Shown piece by piece: positions 32,921-42,607 of a stretch of DNA of 64,000 bases (the first letter of the stretch is position 1; each line of letters starts with the position of its first letter). The stretch is from the NCBI RefSeq assembly GCF_011043735.1, contig NZ_JAAKGV010000007.1, positions 1 to 64,000 on the forward strand, in the 5' to 3' direction. The notes below the pieces were generated by a model. It worked only from the letters and a program-made list of their open reading frames with translations, searched no databases and was not told where the DNA came from. Origin of the DNA: Methylobacterium sp. DB0501. Lineage in GTDB: Bacteria > Pseudomonadota > Alphaproteobacteria > Rhizobiales > Beijerinckiaceae. Position numbers and translations under genes: made by a program.

Positions 32921-33205
32921 TTATCCCATCGTCACCACGGTGCGGCCGGGATCGATCTCGATCAGCCGCAGGCCGAAGCTGCGGCCCTCCTGCGCCTCCC
33001 AGTCGGCGAGAACGGCGTTGACCCGCTCCGGCCCCGCCTCGGCCAGGGTACGGGTGCCGACCGGCTCCTCGATGGCATGCCTGATCTCGTCCATCAGCCG
33101 CGCGCGGGCCTTGCCCCCGGCGGGCTCGCCGGCGTCGCAATAGGCCGTGACGATCTGCTCCGACAGGGCCTCGATCACCGCTTGGTTCACGGAGGTCATG
33201 CCCAT
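32921..33205 (-). CDS. Hypothetical protein
   Basis: A 94-residue soluble protein. It begins MGMTSVNQAVIEALSEQIVTAYCDAG and contains an A-R-L-M-D-E-I-R-H-A-I-E-E-P-V-G pattern, predicted largely helical. ATG 33205 is preceded by GGAG. No family recognised. Confidence 0.6.
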   Translation of the reverse strand: MGMTSVNQAVIEALSEQIVTAYCDAGEPAGGKARARLMDEIRHAIEEPVGTRTLAEAGPERVNAVLADWEAQEGRSFGLRLIEIDPGRTVVTMG

Positions 33206-33299
33206 GCTGCGCTCTCCCGTTCGGCTGGGTCGCCCCCTTCGAGGGTTGTCCCCGTTGACCGGGACAACGCGGCCGCGCGCGAGCGGTGCCCTCGCGCCG

Positions 33300-33614
33300 T
33301 CAGCCCGCCTGCTGCTGTCCGGCGGCACGGTGGGCGGCGAGCGTCACCACCTCGGCGGAAGGAGCCTCCCCCTTCTGATCCCGGCCCATCATGAAGATCA
33401 CCGGGCTGCGCGGCATGTAGCCGGGGTTGCGGCGCAGGTTCAGGAGCTGCTGCAGCTCCACCGCGGTCAGGTCCTTCGGCGTGGCGTCGCGCCAGACATG
33501 GCCCGGCGAGGCTTTGCGGGCGAAGGGCCACCAGGAGCGGCGCTCGGTCTCGACCTGCAGGACGAGCTTGCCGGTGAGGGTCTTGCGGAAATTGAAGCGA
33601 CCCGTGATGGCCAT
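33300..33614 (-). CDS. Hypothetical protein
   Basis: A 104-residue protein. It begins MAITGRFNFRKTLTGKLVLQVE, which has the look of a small two-strand module, and contains W-W-P-F-A-R-K and an R-D-A-T-P-K-D-L-T-A-V-E-L-Q-Q-L-L-N-L segment. A clear GGAGG precedes ATG 33614 by 7 bases. No signal peptide or catalytic motif seen. Confidence 0.6.
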   Translation of the reverse strand: MAITGRFNFRKTLTGKLVLQVETERRSWWPFARKASPGHVWRDATPKDLTAVELQQLLNLRRNPGYMPRSPVIFMMGRDQKGEAPSAEVVTLAAHRAAGQQQAG

Positions 33615-33758
33615 GACGCGTCCTCCATTCCCGGACAACCTGGACCCGTGCGGCTTAGCACGGCACTAACATGGGGCGGCAGGCTTGGCTGGAAAGCCGA
33701 TCGGTCCGATCGATTTTCCACCGCGGCGCGGCCGCACCCCATCGGACTAACGGTTGCG

Positions 33759-34499
33759 ATGCCCAAACGCTCCCTCACGCTCGACGCCGCGCTGATCGCC
33801 CGGGCCCATCCGCACCCCGTGGCCCATGACGGGCGCGGCCCGGGCTACGGCATGGCGCTGATGGGCGAGGCGGAGGCCGATGCGCGGCTCGACGCGGCCC
33901 TGGCTACGGCGCCCGGCGATCCCGGCGCCCTGTGGCTGTTCGCCTACGGCGCCCTGATGTGGCGGCCGGAATTCCCGTTCGCCGAGCGGCGCGAGGCCCG
34001 GGTGCGGGGCTGGCACCGCCGCTTCTGCCTGTGGCAGCCGGGCTTTCGCGGCACGCCGGAACGCCCCGGCGTGATGCTCGCCCTCGACCGGGGCGGGCAG
34101 TGCCGGGGGCTCGCCTACCGCATCGCCGGCGACGATCCGCGGGAAGCGGTGCGGCCGGTCTGGCGGCGGGAGATGCGGGGGCGCGGCTACGCCTCGCGCT
34201 GGCTCACCGCCGAGACGGCGGACGGCCCGGTCCCGGTCCTCGCCTTCGTCGCCGACCGGGCGGGGACGCGCTATGCCGGGCGGCTGCCGGACGAGGCGAT
34301 CGCCGCGCGCATCGCCGCGGCCTGCGGCCCCACGGGCCCGAGCGCCGAGTACCTGCTGAACACGGTGGCGGCCTGCGAGGCGATGGGCATCCGCGACCGC
34401 CACCTCTTCGCCATGCAGGCGCTGGTCGCCGCGCGGCTCGCGGCCCGCGGGGATCAGAACAGCCCGACGCCGACCCCGGGCTGGGGCCGCGGCGGGTAG
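33759..34499 (+). CDS. chaC: Glutathione-specific gamma-glutamylcyclotransferase, ChaC family
   Basis: A 246-residue protein. The substrate-binding Y-G-A-L-M-W motif (in L-W-L-F-A-Y-G-A-L-M-W-R-P) and the later catalytic-Glu region (around L-D-R-G-G-Q-C-R-G-L-A-Y-R) match the ChaC family. It splits glutathione to 5-oxoproline and Cys-Gly. The last 46 bases overlap the end of the convergent gene on the other strand. Confidence 0.88.
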   Translation: MPKRSLTLDAALIARAHPHPVAHDGRGPGYGMALMGEAEADARLDAALATAPGDPGALWLFAYGALMWRPEFPFAERREARVRGWHRRFCLWQPGFRGTPERPGVMLALDRGGQCRGLAYRIAGDDPREAVRPVWRREMRGRGYASRWLTAETADGPVPVLAFVADRAGTRYAGRLPDEAIAARIAAACGPTGPSAEYLLNTVAACEAMGIRDRHLFAMQALVAARLAARGDQNSPTPTPGWGRGG

Positions 34500-34816
34500 C
34501 CGTAGGGCCCGGTCGAGACGCCGTAATAGGGCAGGACCGGCGCGTAGCCGAAGCCGAGGAGCCGGCGCGGCGGGGGCACGGCCACGATGACGCCCCCTTG
34601 GATTTCGGCCTCCGCCTCGACCGCCACCGGCGGCGGGGGTGGCGGGGGCAGCGGCGCGCTCCATCCGGCGGCGAACCCGGCCCCGCCGCGCGCCGCGTAG
34701 CCTTGCCCTGCATAGCCTTGCCCCGCATAGCCTTCGGGCATGTCGGCGGCCATCGCCGGCAGGGCCGTGAGGGCGGCCGCCAGGGCCAACCAGGCCGGCG
34801 TCGTGCGGAGCGTCAT
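34454..34816 (-). CDS. Hypothetical secreted Gly/Pro/Tyr-rich protein
   Basis: A 120-residue protein with a signal peptide (M-T-L-R-T-T-P-A-W-L-A-L-A-A-A-L...A-M-A-A). The mature part has G-Y-A-G-Q repeats, a run of prolines and a C-terminal G-Y-P-P-R-P-Q-P-G-V-G-V-G-L-F. Such small low-complexity exported proteins are common in Methylobacterium. The 3' end overlaps chaC on the other strand by 46 bases. Confidence 0.6.
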   Translation of the reverse strand: MTLRTTPAWLALAAALTALPAMAADMPEGYAGQGYAGQGYAARGGAGFAAGWSAPLPPPPPPPVAVEAEAEIQGGVIVAVPPPRRLLGFGYAPVLPYYGVSTGPYGYPPRPQPGVGVGLF

Positions 34817-34923
34817 GGGTCGGAACCTCGGCAGGAACGGTCGTACGGACAAGCTTCGCCGGGGCATCCCGGTTCCCCGGATCGTGACCTAGATTGGTGA
34901 ACGAACCGGAGACGCAGGCCCGC

Positions 34924-35517
34924 ATGACCGAGTTGCCGCCGTTCTACGACGACCTCGCGGGCTGCCTCGCCGAGGCCTGGCGCCGGCTGGAGGAGGGGGC
35001 GGCGCACCAGAGCGGCTTCCACACCCCGGCGCTGGCGACCCTCGGCCGCGACGGCGCCCCGCGCCTGCGTACGGTGGTCCTGCGCGGGGTCGACAGGGAG
35101 AGCCGATCCTTGCGGGTCCATTGCGACGCCCGCTCCGACAAGGCCGCCGAGATCGCCGCCGATCCCCGGGTGTCGCTCCACGCCTACGACCCGAAGGCGA
35201 AGATCCAGGTGCGGATCGAGGGCACGGCCCGCCTGCACGGCGGCGATGAGGTCGCCCGCGCCGCCTGGGCGGCGTCGCGGCCGATGAGCCGGGTCTGCTA
35301 CGGCACGACGCCCGGCCCCGGCACGCCCTTGCCGGCGGGCGGCGCCTACGCCCAGCCGCGGGACGACGAAGCGGCGGAGGCGGGCTTGTCGGAGTTCCGC
35401 GTCATCGTCCTGACCGCGGCCCGGCTGGAATTCCTGTACCTCGCCCGCCAGGGGCACCGGCGGGCCTCGTTCTCCTGGGACGGGGACGCGGAGACGGCGA
35501 CGTGGCTGGCGCCGTGA
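34924..35517 (+). CDS. Pyridoxamine 5'-phosphate oxidase family protein
   Basis: A 197-residue split-barrel PPOX protein. Motifs are A-T-L-G-R-D-G-A-P-R-L-R-T-V-V-L-R-G-V at about residues 40-58, C-D-A-R-S-D-K-A-A-E-I, the W-A-A-S-R-P-M-S-R-V-C-Y-G loop, and the C-terminal R-Q-G-H-R-R-A-S-F-S-W. It resembles the general-stress/PdxH-like group that binds FMN, but the PdxH-specific C-terminal sequence is not present, so it is not called PdxH. Confidence 0.85.
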   Translation: MTELPPFYDDLAGCLAEAWRRLEEGAAHQSGFHTPALATLGRDGAPRLRTVVLRGVDRESRSLRVHCDARSDKAAEIAADPRVSLHAYDPKAKIQVRIEGTARLHGGDEVARAAWAASRPMSRVCYGTTPGPGTPLPAGGAYAQPRDDEAAEAGLSEFRVIVLTAARLEFLYLARQGHRRASFSWDGDAETATWLAP

Positions 35518-35869
35518 GGCGCGATGCCCGCCGGCCTGGGCCGCCGGCTGCGCCTTCGGAGCGCGCCACGCCTCGACGGCGCCGGGCCAGGTCTCCGGCA
35601 GGCGAGCCAGCCCGGCAGGGCATTGGCCGCCGAGCCGTTCCAGCGCGACCCGGGGCCTGGCGGCTCCGGGCGTCCGTCGCGCGGATCCTCAGCTCCGGCA
35701 CGGCAGCGTCTCCTGGATCGGCGGCGCCTGCCTCTGCCGCCCGGGCCGGCTGGGCGTTCCCCATCGCCACGACGGCCGCGTCGATGAATGCCGGGTCCCG
35801 GGCTCCGCCGTCGCGGCCCCGGGACGACGCGGAGGGCGCCGTTTCCGTCAGGCCCCGTCGAACAGGCCC
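35518..35869. other. Intergenic region between convergent PPOX and MetC-type genes
   Basis: A 352-base host-composition region without a credible gene. It contains the dispersed palindromic repeat copy at 35789-35838. Open frames on both strands here have no homology-like features. Confidence 0.6.
35789..35838. repeat. Dispersed palindromic repeat, copy 3
   Basis: TGCCGGGTCCCGGGCTCCGCCGTCGCGGCCCCGGGACGACGCGGAGGGCG-like sequence shares the CCCGGGACGACGCGGAGGGCG end with copy 1 (13461-13507) and the central dyad with copy 2 (29794-29828). It sits past the metC-type gene end. Confidence 0.5.
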
Positions 35870-37057
35870 TCAGCTCGCTGCCCGCAGCCGCGCGAACCCG
35901 GCCTCCAGGTCCCGCGTCAGGTCGTCCATGTCCTCCAGCCCGACCTGGAACCGCAGGCCCGGCCCGCCCGGCGCCCAGGGGGTGGCGGTGCGGTAGGGCG
36001 CGCAGTCGAAGGGGATCACCAGGCTCTCGAAGCCGCCCCAGGAGAAGCCCATCCCGAACAGCTCCAGCCCGTCGAGCATCGCCGCCACCGCGGCCTCCGG
36101 GCAGGGCTTGAGGATGATCGAGAACAGGCCCGAGGACCCCAGGAAGTCGCGGGACCAGATCGCGTGGCCGGGATCCTCCGGCAGGGCCGGGTGCAGCACC
36201 CGGGCGACCTCGGGCCGGCCCTGGAACCAGCGGGCGAGCGTGAGCGCCTGCTCGCCGTGCTCGCGCAGGCGCAAGGGGAGGGTGCGCAGGCCGCGCAGCG
36301 CGAGAAAGACGTCCTCGGCCCCGGCGCACATCGCGAACTGGTCGAAGGTCCGCCGCAGGGCCGGCCAGTATCGGGCGTTGGCGGACGTGAGGCCGAGCAG
36401 CAGGTCCGAGCCGCCCGACAGGTACTTGGTGCCGGCCTCGATGGCGATGTCGACGCCGCGCTCGTGCGGCGGGAACAGGAGCGGCGTCGCCCAGGTGTTG
36501 TCCATCAGCACGCAGGCGCCGCGCGCGTGCGCCGCCTGCGCGATCGCCGGGATGTCCTGCATCTCGAAGCTCTGCGAGCCCGGCGCCTCGGTGAGCACCG
36601 CGGCGGTGTTCTCGCGCATGAGCTCCGCGATGCCGGCGCCGACCGTCGGGTCGTAATAGGTCGTCTCGACCCCGAACCGCGTCAGGAAGCCGTCGCAGAA
36701 GATCCGGGTCGGGCGGTAGGCGGAATCGCTGACCAGCAGGTGGTCGCCGGCCTTGAGGCAGGAGAGGAGCCCGACCGTGACCGCGGCGAGGCCCGAGGGC
36801 GTCAGCACCGTGCCGGCGGCCCCGGCGAGCTCGGTCCAGGCGGCTTCGAGGGCGCGGACCGTCGGCGTGCCGGTGGTGCCGTAGGTGTACTCCGCCCGCC
36901 GGTTCTTGAGCGCGTCGTAGCTCTCGTAGAGCACCGTCGAGCCGCGATAGATCGGGGTGTTGACGAAACCGTGCTGCTGCGACGGGTCGCGGCCGGCATG
37001 GACCAGGCGGGTGCGGGTGCCGAGGCGGCTCTTGTCGCGGGGCGGGGTGATGCTCAT
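35870..37057 (-). CDS. metC: Cystathionine beta-lyase (PLP-dependent Cys/Met metabolism enzyme)
   Basis: A 395-residue PLP enzyme. It begins MSITPPRDKSRLGTRTRLVHAGRDP and contains the family's T-Y-G-T-T-G-T-P-T, a V-L-M-D-N-T-W-A-T-P segment, and the PLP Lys in E-A-G-T-K-Y-L-S-G-G-S-D. It breaks cystathionine to homocysteine, pyruvate and ammonia. A related methionine gamma-lyase activity cannot be excluded. Transcribed divergently from the amino-acid importer operon. Confidence 0.9.
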   Translation of the reverse strand: MSITPPRDKSRLGTRTRLVHAGRDPSQQHGFVNTPIYRGSTVLYESYDALKNRRAEYTYGTTGTPTVRALEAAWTELAGAAGTVLTPSGLAAVTVGLLSCLKAGDHLLVSDSAYRPTRIFCDGFLTRFGVETTYYDPTVGAGIAELMRENTAAVLTEAPGSQSFEMQDIPAIAQAAHARGACVLMDNTWATPLLFPPHERGVDIAIEAGTKYLSGGSDLLLGLTSANARYWPALRRTFDQFAMCAGAEDVFLALRGLRTLPLRLREHGEQALTLARWFQGRPEVARVLHPALPEDPGHAIWSRDFLGSSGLFSIILKPCPEAAVAAMLDGLELFGMGFSWGGFESLVIPFDCAPYRTATPWAPGGPGLRFQVGLEDMDDLTRDLEAGFARLRAAS

Positions 37058-37244
37058 CGGGCCTCTGGCGTGGCAGGGGGCGTGCGGGGAAACCGGACAG
37101 GAAATCTGGGCGCAGCACATCCCGGGCCGCCCGGCCCCGTCAAGCCTGGCCTGCGGGAGCCTTGCGGCCGCCGCAACCCCGGCGGTATCCCGTCTACGCT
37201 GTTCGTCTATCGCGCCAACCCCTTGACCGGGCAGCCCGCTTCGC

Positions 37245-37261
37245 CTGGAATGCCTCTTGCT
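37245..37261 (+). promoter_or_regulatory. Sigma-54-like -24/-12 promoter upstream of aapJ
   Basis: CTGGAATGCCTCTTGCT fits the RpoN pattern (GG and GC ten bases apart, TTGC at -12, T-G-G at -24), though position 5 and 7 of the consensus TGGCACG differ. It lies 76 bases before the aapJ ATG and would give a transcript start about 64 bases before it. Within it is also an ATGCCT/AGGCAT inverted repeat (37250-37268). Nitrogen control of amino-acid uptake would make sense. Confidence 0.45.
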
Positions 37262-37336
37262 TAGGCATCGTCCGTGCTTGAGCAAACGGGCGGCGGCCGA
37301 CGGGAGCCGCGACCGGAACGGGAGACGCAAGACCCC

Positions 37337-38359
37337 ATGAAGACAATCGTCGCGACCCTGGCCTTCGGGCTCGGCGCCACCCTGCTGGCGGGCGCCGCCC
37401 AGGCCCAGGGGACGCTGAACAGCATCAAGCAGAAGGGCTACATCTCCTGCGGCTCGAACCCGGGCCTCGCCGGCTTCGGCGTGCCGGACGCGCAGGGGCG
37501 CTGGACAGGGCTCGACGTCGATTTCTGCCGGGCCCTGTCCGCGGCGATCTTCAACGACGTCACGAAGGTCCGCTTCATCCCGCTCTCGGCCAAGGACCGC
37601 TTCACGGCGCTCCAGTCGGGCGAGGTCGACATCCTGTCGCGCAACACCACCTGGACGATGTCGCGCGACACGGCCCTCGGGCTCGACTTCCCGGCCGTCA
37701 ACTTCTACGATGGTCAGGGCTTCATGGTGAAGAAGAAGCTCGGCATCACCTCGGCCAAGCAGCTCGACGGCGCTTCGATCTGCACCCAGCAGGGCACCAC
37801 CACCGAGCTGAACCTGGCCGACTACTTCCGGGCCAACAAGATGAAGTACGAGGTGGTGGCCTTCGCCAGCGCCGACGAGACCTTCAAGGCCTACGATGCC
37901 GGCCGCTGCGACGCCTTCACCACCGACGCCTCGGGCCTCTACGCCGAGCGCCTGCGCGCCGCGGTCCCCGACGACAACATCGTGCTGCCCGAGATCATCT
38001 CGAAGGAGCCGCTCGCGCCGGCGGTCCGCCAGGGCGACGCCCAATGGGCCGACATCGTCCGCTGGACCCACTACGCGATGCTGAACGCCGAGGAGGCCGG
38101 CATCACCCAAGGAAACGTCGACCAGCTGGTGAAGTCCACCGACAACCCGGACATCAAGCGCATCCTCGGCACCGAGGGCAAGTACGGCGCCGATATCGGG
38201 CTGACCAACGACTGGGCCTACCGCATCATCAAGCTCGTCGGCAATTACGGCGAGGTGTTCGAGCGCAACGTCGGCCAGGGCTCGCCCCTGAAGATCCAGC
38301 GCGGCCTCAACGCCCTGTGGTCGAAGGGCGGCCTGCAATACGGCCCGCCGATCCGCTGA
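37337..38359 (+). CDS. aapJ: General L-amino acid ABC transporter substrate-binding protein
   Basis: A 340-residue periplasmic protein with a signal peptide (M-K-T-I-V-A-T...A-G-A-A-Q-A-Q). The mature N-terminus T-L-N-S-I-K-Q-K-G-Y-I-S-C-G and the motifs G-L-D-V-D-F-C-R-A-L-S-A-A-I-F, L-S-R-N-T-T-W-T, and C-T-Q-Q-G-T-T match AapJ/BztA. It binds a broad range of L-amino acids. First gene of aapJQMP. A strong 20-bp inverted repeat follows and may limit permease expression relative to this gene. Confidence 0.93.
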   Translation: MKTIVATLAFGLGATLLAGAAQAQGTLNSIKQKGYISCGSNPGLAGFGVPDAQGRWTGLDVDFCRALSAAIFNDVTKVRFIPLSAKDRFTALQSGEVDILSRNTTWTMSRDTALGLDFPAVNFYDGQGFMVKKKLGITSAKQLDGASICTQQGTTTELNLADYFRANKMKYEVVAFASADETFKAYDAGRCDAFTTDASGLYAERLRAAVPDDNIVLPEIISKEPLAPAVRQGDAQWADIVRWTHYAMLNAEEAGITQGNVDQLVKSTDNPDIKRILGTEGKYGADIGLTNDWAYRIIKLVGNYGEVFERNVGQGSPLKIQRGLNALWSKGGLQYGPPIR

Positions 38360-38377
38360 GCCCCTGACACGCGGCGC

Positions 38378-38425
38378 CCGGGACCGCCCGGGCGCCGGAA
38401 ACCATCGGCGCCCGGGCGGTCCCGG
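38378..38425 (+). terminator. 20-bp perfect inverted repeat between aapJ and aapQ (REP-like attenuator)
   Basis: Arms at 38378-38397 and 38406-38425 are perfectly complementary with an 8-base loop (GAAACCAT). It lies 18 bases past the aapJ stop and 37 bases before aapQ. Such structures between a binding-protein gene and permease genes stabilise the upstream mRNA and lower downstream expression. Confidence 0.75.
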
Positions 38426-38462
38426 ACGTCGTCCCTGGACACCACAGACGCGAGCACACCAC

Positions 38463-39674
38463 TTGCCGACGCAGCTTCCGGCCGATCCAGCTTCCAGGCC
38501 GCCCCGGGTCTCGCCCCTCTACGATCCCCGCTTCCGCGGGGCGGCCTACCAGATCCTGCTGCTGCTCGCGGTCGGGCTGGTGGCCTGGATCGCGATCGGC
38601 AACGCCGCCGAGAACCTGCGCAACGCCCGCGTCGCCTCGGGCTTCGGCTTCCTCAACAATACCGCGGGTTTCGACGTCAACCAGACGGTGATCCCGTTCA
38701 CGGCCGCGACCTCGACCTACGGCACCGCCTTCCTGGTCGGGCTCACCAACACCCTGATGGTGTCGGTGATCGGCATCGTGCTGGCGACGATCCTCGGCTT
38801 CACGGTCGGCGTGGCGCGGCTGTCGCCGAACTGGATCGTGCGCACGCTCGCCACCGTCTACGTCGAGGTCCTGCGCAACATCCCGCTGCTGCTGCAATTG
38901 CTGTTCTGGTACGTCGCGGTGCTGGCGAGCCTGCCGTCGGCGCGCGATTCCTACGCGCTCGGCACCTCCGTCTTCCTCAACCAGCGCGGCCTCTACCTGC
39001 CCAGGCCCCTGCTGGCGGCGGATGCCTGGGCCCTCCCCATCGCCCTCGCGATCGGCCTCGTCGGCACCCTGGCGTTCCGCACCTACGCGAAGCGCGAGCA
39101 GGCGCGGACCGGCCGGCGCCTGCCGGTGCTCACGGTGGGTCTCGTCCTCATCCTCGGCCTGCCGCTCCTGGCCTACGGGGTGCTGGCGCTCCTCGGCATC
39201 GCCCCGGTGGCGCTCGAATATCCGGTGAAGGGGACCTTCAACCTGCGCGGCGGGATGCAGCTCTATCCCGAATTCGTCGCCCTGGTGCTCGGGCTCACGG
39301 TCTACACCGCCGCCTTCATCGCCGAGGTGGTGCGGGCCGGCATCCAGGCCGTCAGCAAGGGCCAGACCGAGGCGGCCCGCGCGCTCGGCCTGCAACCCGG
39401 CCCGACGATGCGGCTGGTGGTGATCCCGCAGGCGATGCGGGTGATCGTGCCGCCGCTGACCAGCCAGTTCCTGAACCTGACCAAGAACTCGTCGCTGGCC
39501 GTCGCCATCGGCTACCCGGACCTCGTCCAGGTCTTCATGGGCACGGTGCTGAACCAGACCGGGCAGGCGGTGGAAGTCGTGGCGATCACCATGGCGGTCT
39601 ACCTGACGATCAGCCTCGTCACGGCCTTCGTGATGAACCTCTACAACCGGCGCGTCGCGCTGATCGAGCGGTGA
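38463..39674 (+). CDS. aapQ: General L-amino acid ABC transporter permease, first subunit
   Basis: A 403-residue inner-membrane protein with about eight helices. It has a long insertion typical of AapQ/BztB. The amino-acid permease motif G-F-T-V-G-V-A-R-L-S, I-P-L-L-L-Q-L, and the C-terminal EAA loop (E-A-A-R-A-L-G-L-Q-P-G) are visible. TTG start at 38463 without a strong ribosome site. Second gene of the aap operon. Confidence 0.9.
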   Translation: MPTQLPADPASRPPRVSPLYDPRFRGAAYQILLLLAVGLVAWIAIGNAAENLRNARVASGFGFLNNTAGFDVNQTVIPFTAATSTYGTAFLVGLTNTLMVSVIGIVLATILGFTVGVARLSPNWIVRTLATVYVEVLRNIPLLLQLLFWYVAVLASLPSARDSYALGTSVFLNQRGLYLPRPLLAADAWALPIALAIGLVGTLAFRTYAKREQARTGRRLPVLTVGLVLILGLPLLAYGVLALLGIAPVALEYPVKGTFNLRGGMQLYPEFVALVLGLTVYTAAFIAEVVRAGIQAVSKGQTEAARALGLQPGPTMRLVVIPQAMRVIVPPLTSQFLNLTKNSSLAVAIGYPDLVQVFMGTVLNQTGQAVEVVAITMAVYLTISLVTAFVMNLYNRRVALIER

Positions 39675-39681
39675 GGCAAAC

Positions 39682-40833
39682 ATGACCGCCGGAGCCCAGC
39701 CGCTCACCTTCGTCCGCCGCGAGGCGGTGCCCGCCTCAGCCCCGCCCTCCCTCGTCGCCGGGCCGCTCGCCTGGCTGCGCCGGAACCTCTTCTCCAGCCC
39801 CGCCAACGCCGTGATGACGCTGGCGGCGCTCGCCGTCATCGCACTCGTAGTGCCGCCGCTCCTACGCTTCCTCGTGATCGACGCGGTCTGGACCGGCCAG
39901 AACCGCGACGCCTGCCGGCCCGAGGTGATCGGACGGCCGGTCGGCGCCTGCTGGGCCTTCGTGGCGAACAAGATCAACTACTTCGTCTACGGCTCCTACC
40001 CGATCGAGGAGCGCTGGCGCCCCAACGTCTTCTTCGCCCTGATGGCGGTCGGGGTCGGCTGGATGCTGTGGCTCGACGCGCCGAAGCGGGCGTGGGGCGC
40101 ACTCTACTTCTTCGTCGTGTTCCCGGTCGTCTCCTACGCGCTGCTCGCCGGCGTGCCGGCGCTCGGACTTTCGTCCGTGCCGACTTCGCTGTGGGGCGGC
40201 ATGCTGGTGACGCTGATCGTGTCGCTCGTCGGCATCGTCGCCTCGCTGCCGCTCGGCATCCTGCTGGCGCTCGGGCGGCGCTCGCGGCTGCCGATCGTGC
40301 GCTTGTTCTGCGTCATCTTCATCGAGTTCTGGCGCGGCGTGCCGCTCATCACCGTGCTGTTCATGGCCAACGTGATGCTGCCGCTGTTCCTGCCCGGCGA
40401 CGTCACGATCGACCGGCTGGTGCGGCCGCTCGTCGGCATCGCGCTGTTCTCGGCCGCCTACATGGCCGAGACGGTGCGCGGCGGCCTCCAGGCGATCCCC
40501 CGCGGGCAGACGGAAGGGGCGATGTCCTTGGGCTTGAGCCCCTGGCACCGGATGCGCCTGATCATCCTGCCGCAGGCCCTGCGCATCGTGATCCCGGGCA
40601 TCGTCAACAGCTTCATCGCCCTGTTCAAGGATACCAGCCTCGTCTCGATCGTCGGCATCTTCGACTTCATCCGCACGATCGAATCGGCCCGGGTCGATCC
40701 GACCTGGGCGGCGCCGACGGTGGTGATGACCGGCTACGCCTTCGCGGCCCTGTTCTACTTCGTCTTCTGCTTCGGCATGTCGCGCTACGCCCGCTTCATG
40801 GAGCGGCGGCTCGCGGCCGGCCAGACACGGTGA
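39682..40833 (+). CDS. aapM: General L-amino acid ABC transporter permease, second subunit
   Basis: A 383-residue inner-membrane protein. It has about eight helices, the [15 protein letters not shown] motif, and an EAA loop [10 protein letters not shown]. It pairs with AapQ to form the channel. Starts 8 bases after aapQ. Confidence 0.92.
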   Translation: MTAGAQPLTFVRREAVPASAPPSLVAGPLAWLRRNLFSSPANAVMTLAALAVIALVVPPLLRFLVIDAVWTGQNRDACRPEVIGRPVGACWAFVANKINYFVYGSYPIEERWRPNVFFALMAVGVGWMLWLDAPKRAWGALYFFVVFPVVSYALLAGVPALGLSSVPTSLWGGMLVTLIVSLVGIVASLPLGILLALGRRSRLPIVRLFCVIFIEFWRGVPLITVLFMANVMLPLFLPGDVTIDRLVRPLVGIALFSAAYMAETVRGGLQAIPRGQTEGAMSLGLSPWHRMRLIILPQALRIVIPGIVNSFIALFKDTSLVSIVGIFDFIRTIESARVDPTWAAPTVVMTGYAFAALFYFVFCFGMSRYARFMERRLAAGQTR

Positions 40834-40841
40834 GTTCCCCG

Positions 40842-41666
<825 letters not shown>

Positions 41667-41674
41667 GGACGGGA

Positions 41675-41706
41675 CGGGCGCCCGACGCAGGCCGGACGGG
41701 CGCCCC
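41675..41706 (+). terminator. GC-rich hairpin after aapP
   Basis: GCGCCCG-(12 nt)-CGGGCGC gives a 7-bp stem within a duplicated GACGGGCGCCC motif shortly after the stop. No T-run. It probably ends the aap transcript with Rho. Confidence 0.4.
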
Positions 41707-41764
41707 ATCGACACCTCTCGGCGTCGAAACCGTCGCGGATGGCGCCGGCGGAACGAGGGCGGTT

Positions 41765-42607
41765 CTACCGCCCCGTCGCGACCGGCAGGTCCTCGCGCGA
41801 CCCCCATTCCGACCAGGAGCCGTCGTACAGGGCGCGGGGCGGCCGGCCGAGGGTCTCGAGGGCGATGCTCACGATCGCCGCGGTGACGCCGGAGCCGCAG
41901 GTGGTGACCACCGGGCGGTCGAGGTCGATGCCGGCCTGGGCCACCGCCTCGCGCAAACGCGCCTCGTCCTTGAGCCGGCCGTTCTCCTGGAGCGCCGCGT
42001 AGTGGAGGTTCAGGGCGCCGGGCATGTGGCCGGGGCGCACGCCGGGGCGCGGCTCGGGCTCCTCGCCGGCGAAGCGGGGACCTGAGCGGGCATCGACCAC
42101 CTGGGCCTGGCCGGCGAGCGCCCGCTGCACGTCGCCGACATTCGCCACGGCCGAGTGGTCGAGGCGGGCGGTGAAGTGGCGCCGGTCGCGCGGGCGGGCC
42201 TCGCCTTCCTCGACCGGGTGACCGCCGGCGACCCAGGCCGGGAAGCCGCCTTCGAGGATCGCGACCTCGCGGGCGCCGAACGCCTTCAGGGTCCAGCGCA
42301 CCCGCGGGGCGGAAAACAGGCCCATCCCGTCATAGACCACGATGGTCATGCCGTCGCCGATGCCCATCTGGCGCATCCGCGAGGCGAAGGCCTCGGGCGA
42401 GGGCAGCATGTGCGGCAGGGCGCTCGCCTCGTCGCGGACCGCATCGATGTCGAAGCGGATCGCCCCCGGGATGTGGCCGGCGCGGTACTCGGCCTCGGCG
42501 TCACGCCCCATGGCCGGCAGGTACCAGGAACCGTCGAGCACGACGATGTCGGGCGCCGCGAGCCGCTCTGCGAGCCAGTCCGTCGTGACAAAGGGGCCGA
42601 TCGACAT
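41765..42607 (-). CDS. sseA: 3-mercaptopyruvate sulfurtransferase (rhodanese family)
   Basis: A 280-residue protein with two rhodanese domains. The first has inactive-type H-I-P-G-A-I, and the second has the catalytic Cys in C-G-S-G-V-T-A, the MST-type loop that distinguishes it from thiosulfate rhodaneses (C-R-K-G-V-T). It transfers sulfur from 3-mercaptopyruvate to thiols or cyanide. Convergent with aapP. Confidence 0.92.
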   Translation of the reverse strand: MSIGPFVTTDWLAERLAAPDIVVLDGSWYLPAMGRDAEAEYRAGHIPGAIRFDIDAVRDEASALPHMLPSPEAFASRMRQMGIGDGMTIVVYDGMGLFSAPRVRWTLKAFGAREVAILEGGFPAWVAGGHPVEEGEARPRDRRHFTARLDHSAVANVGDVQRALAGQAQVVDARSGPRFAGEEPEPRPGVRPGHMPGALNLHYAALQENGRLKDEARLREAVAQAGIDLDRPVVTTCGSGVTAAIVSIALETLGRPPRALYDGSWSEWGSREDLPVATGR

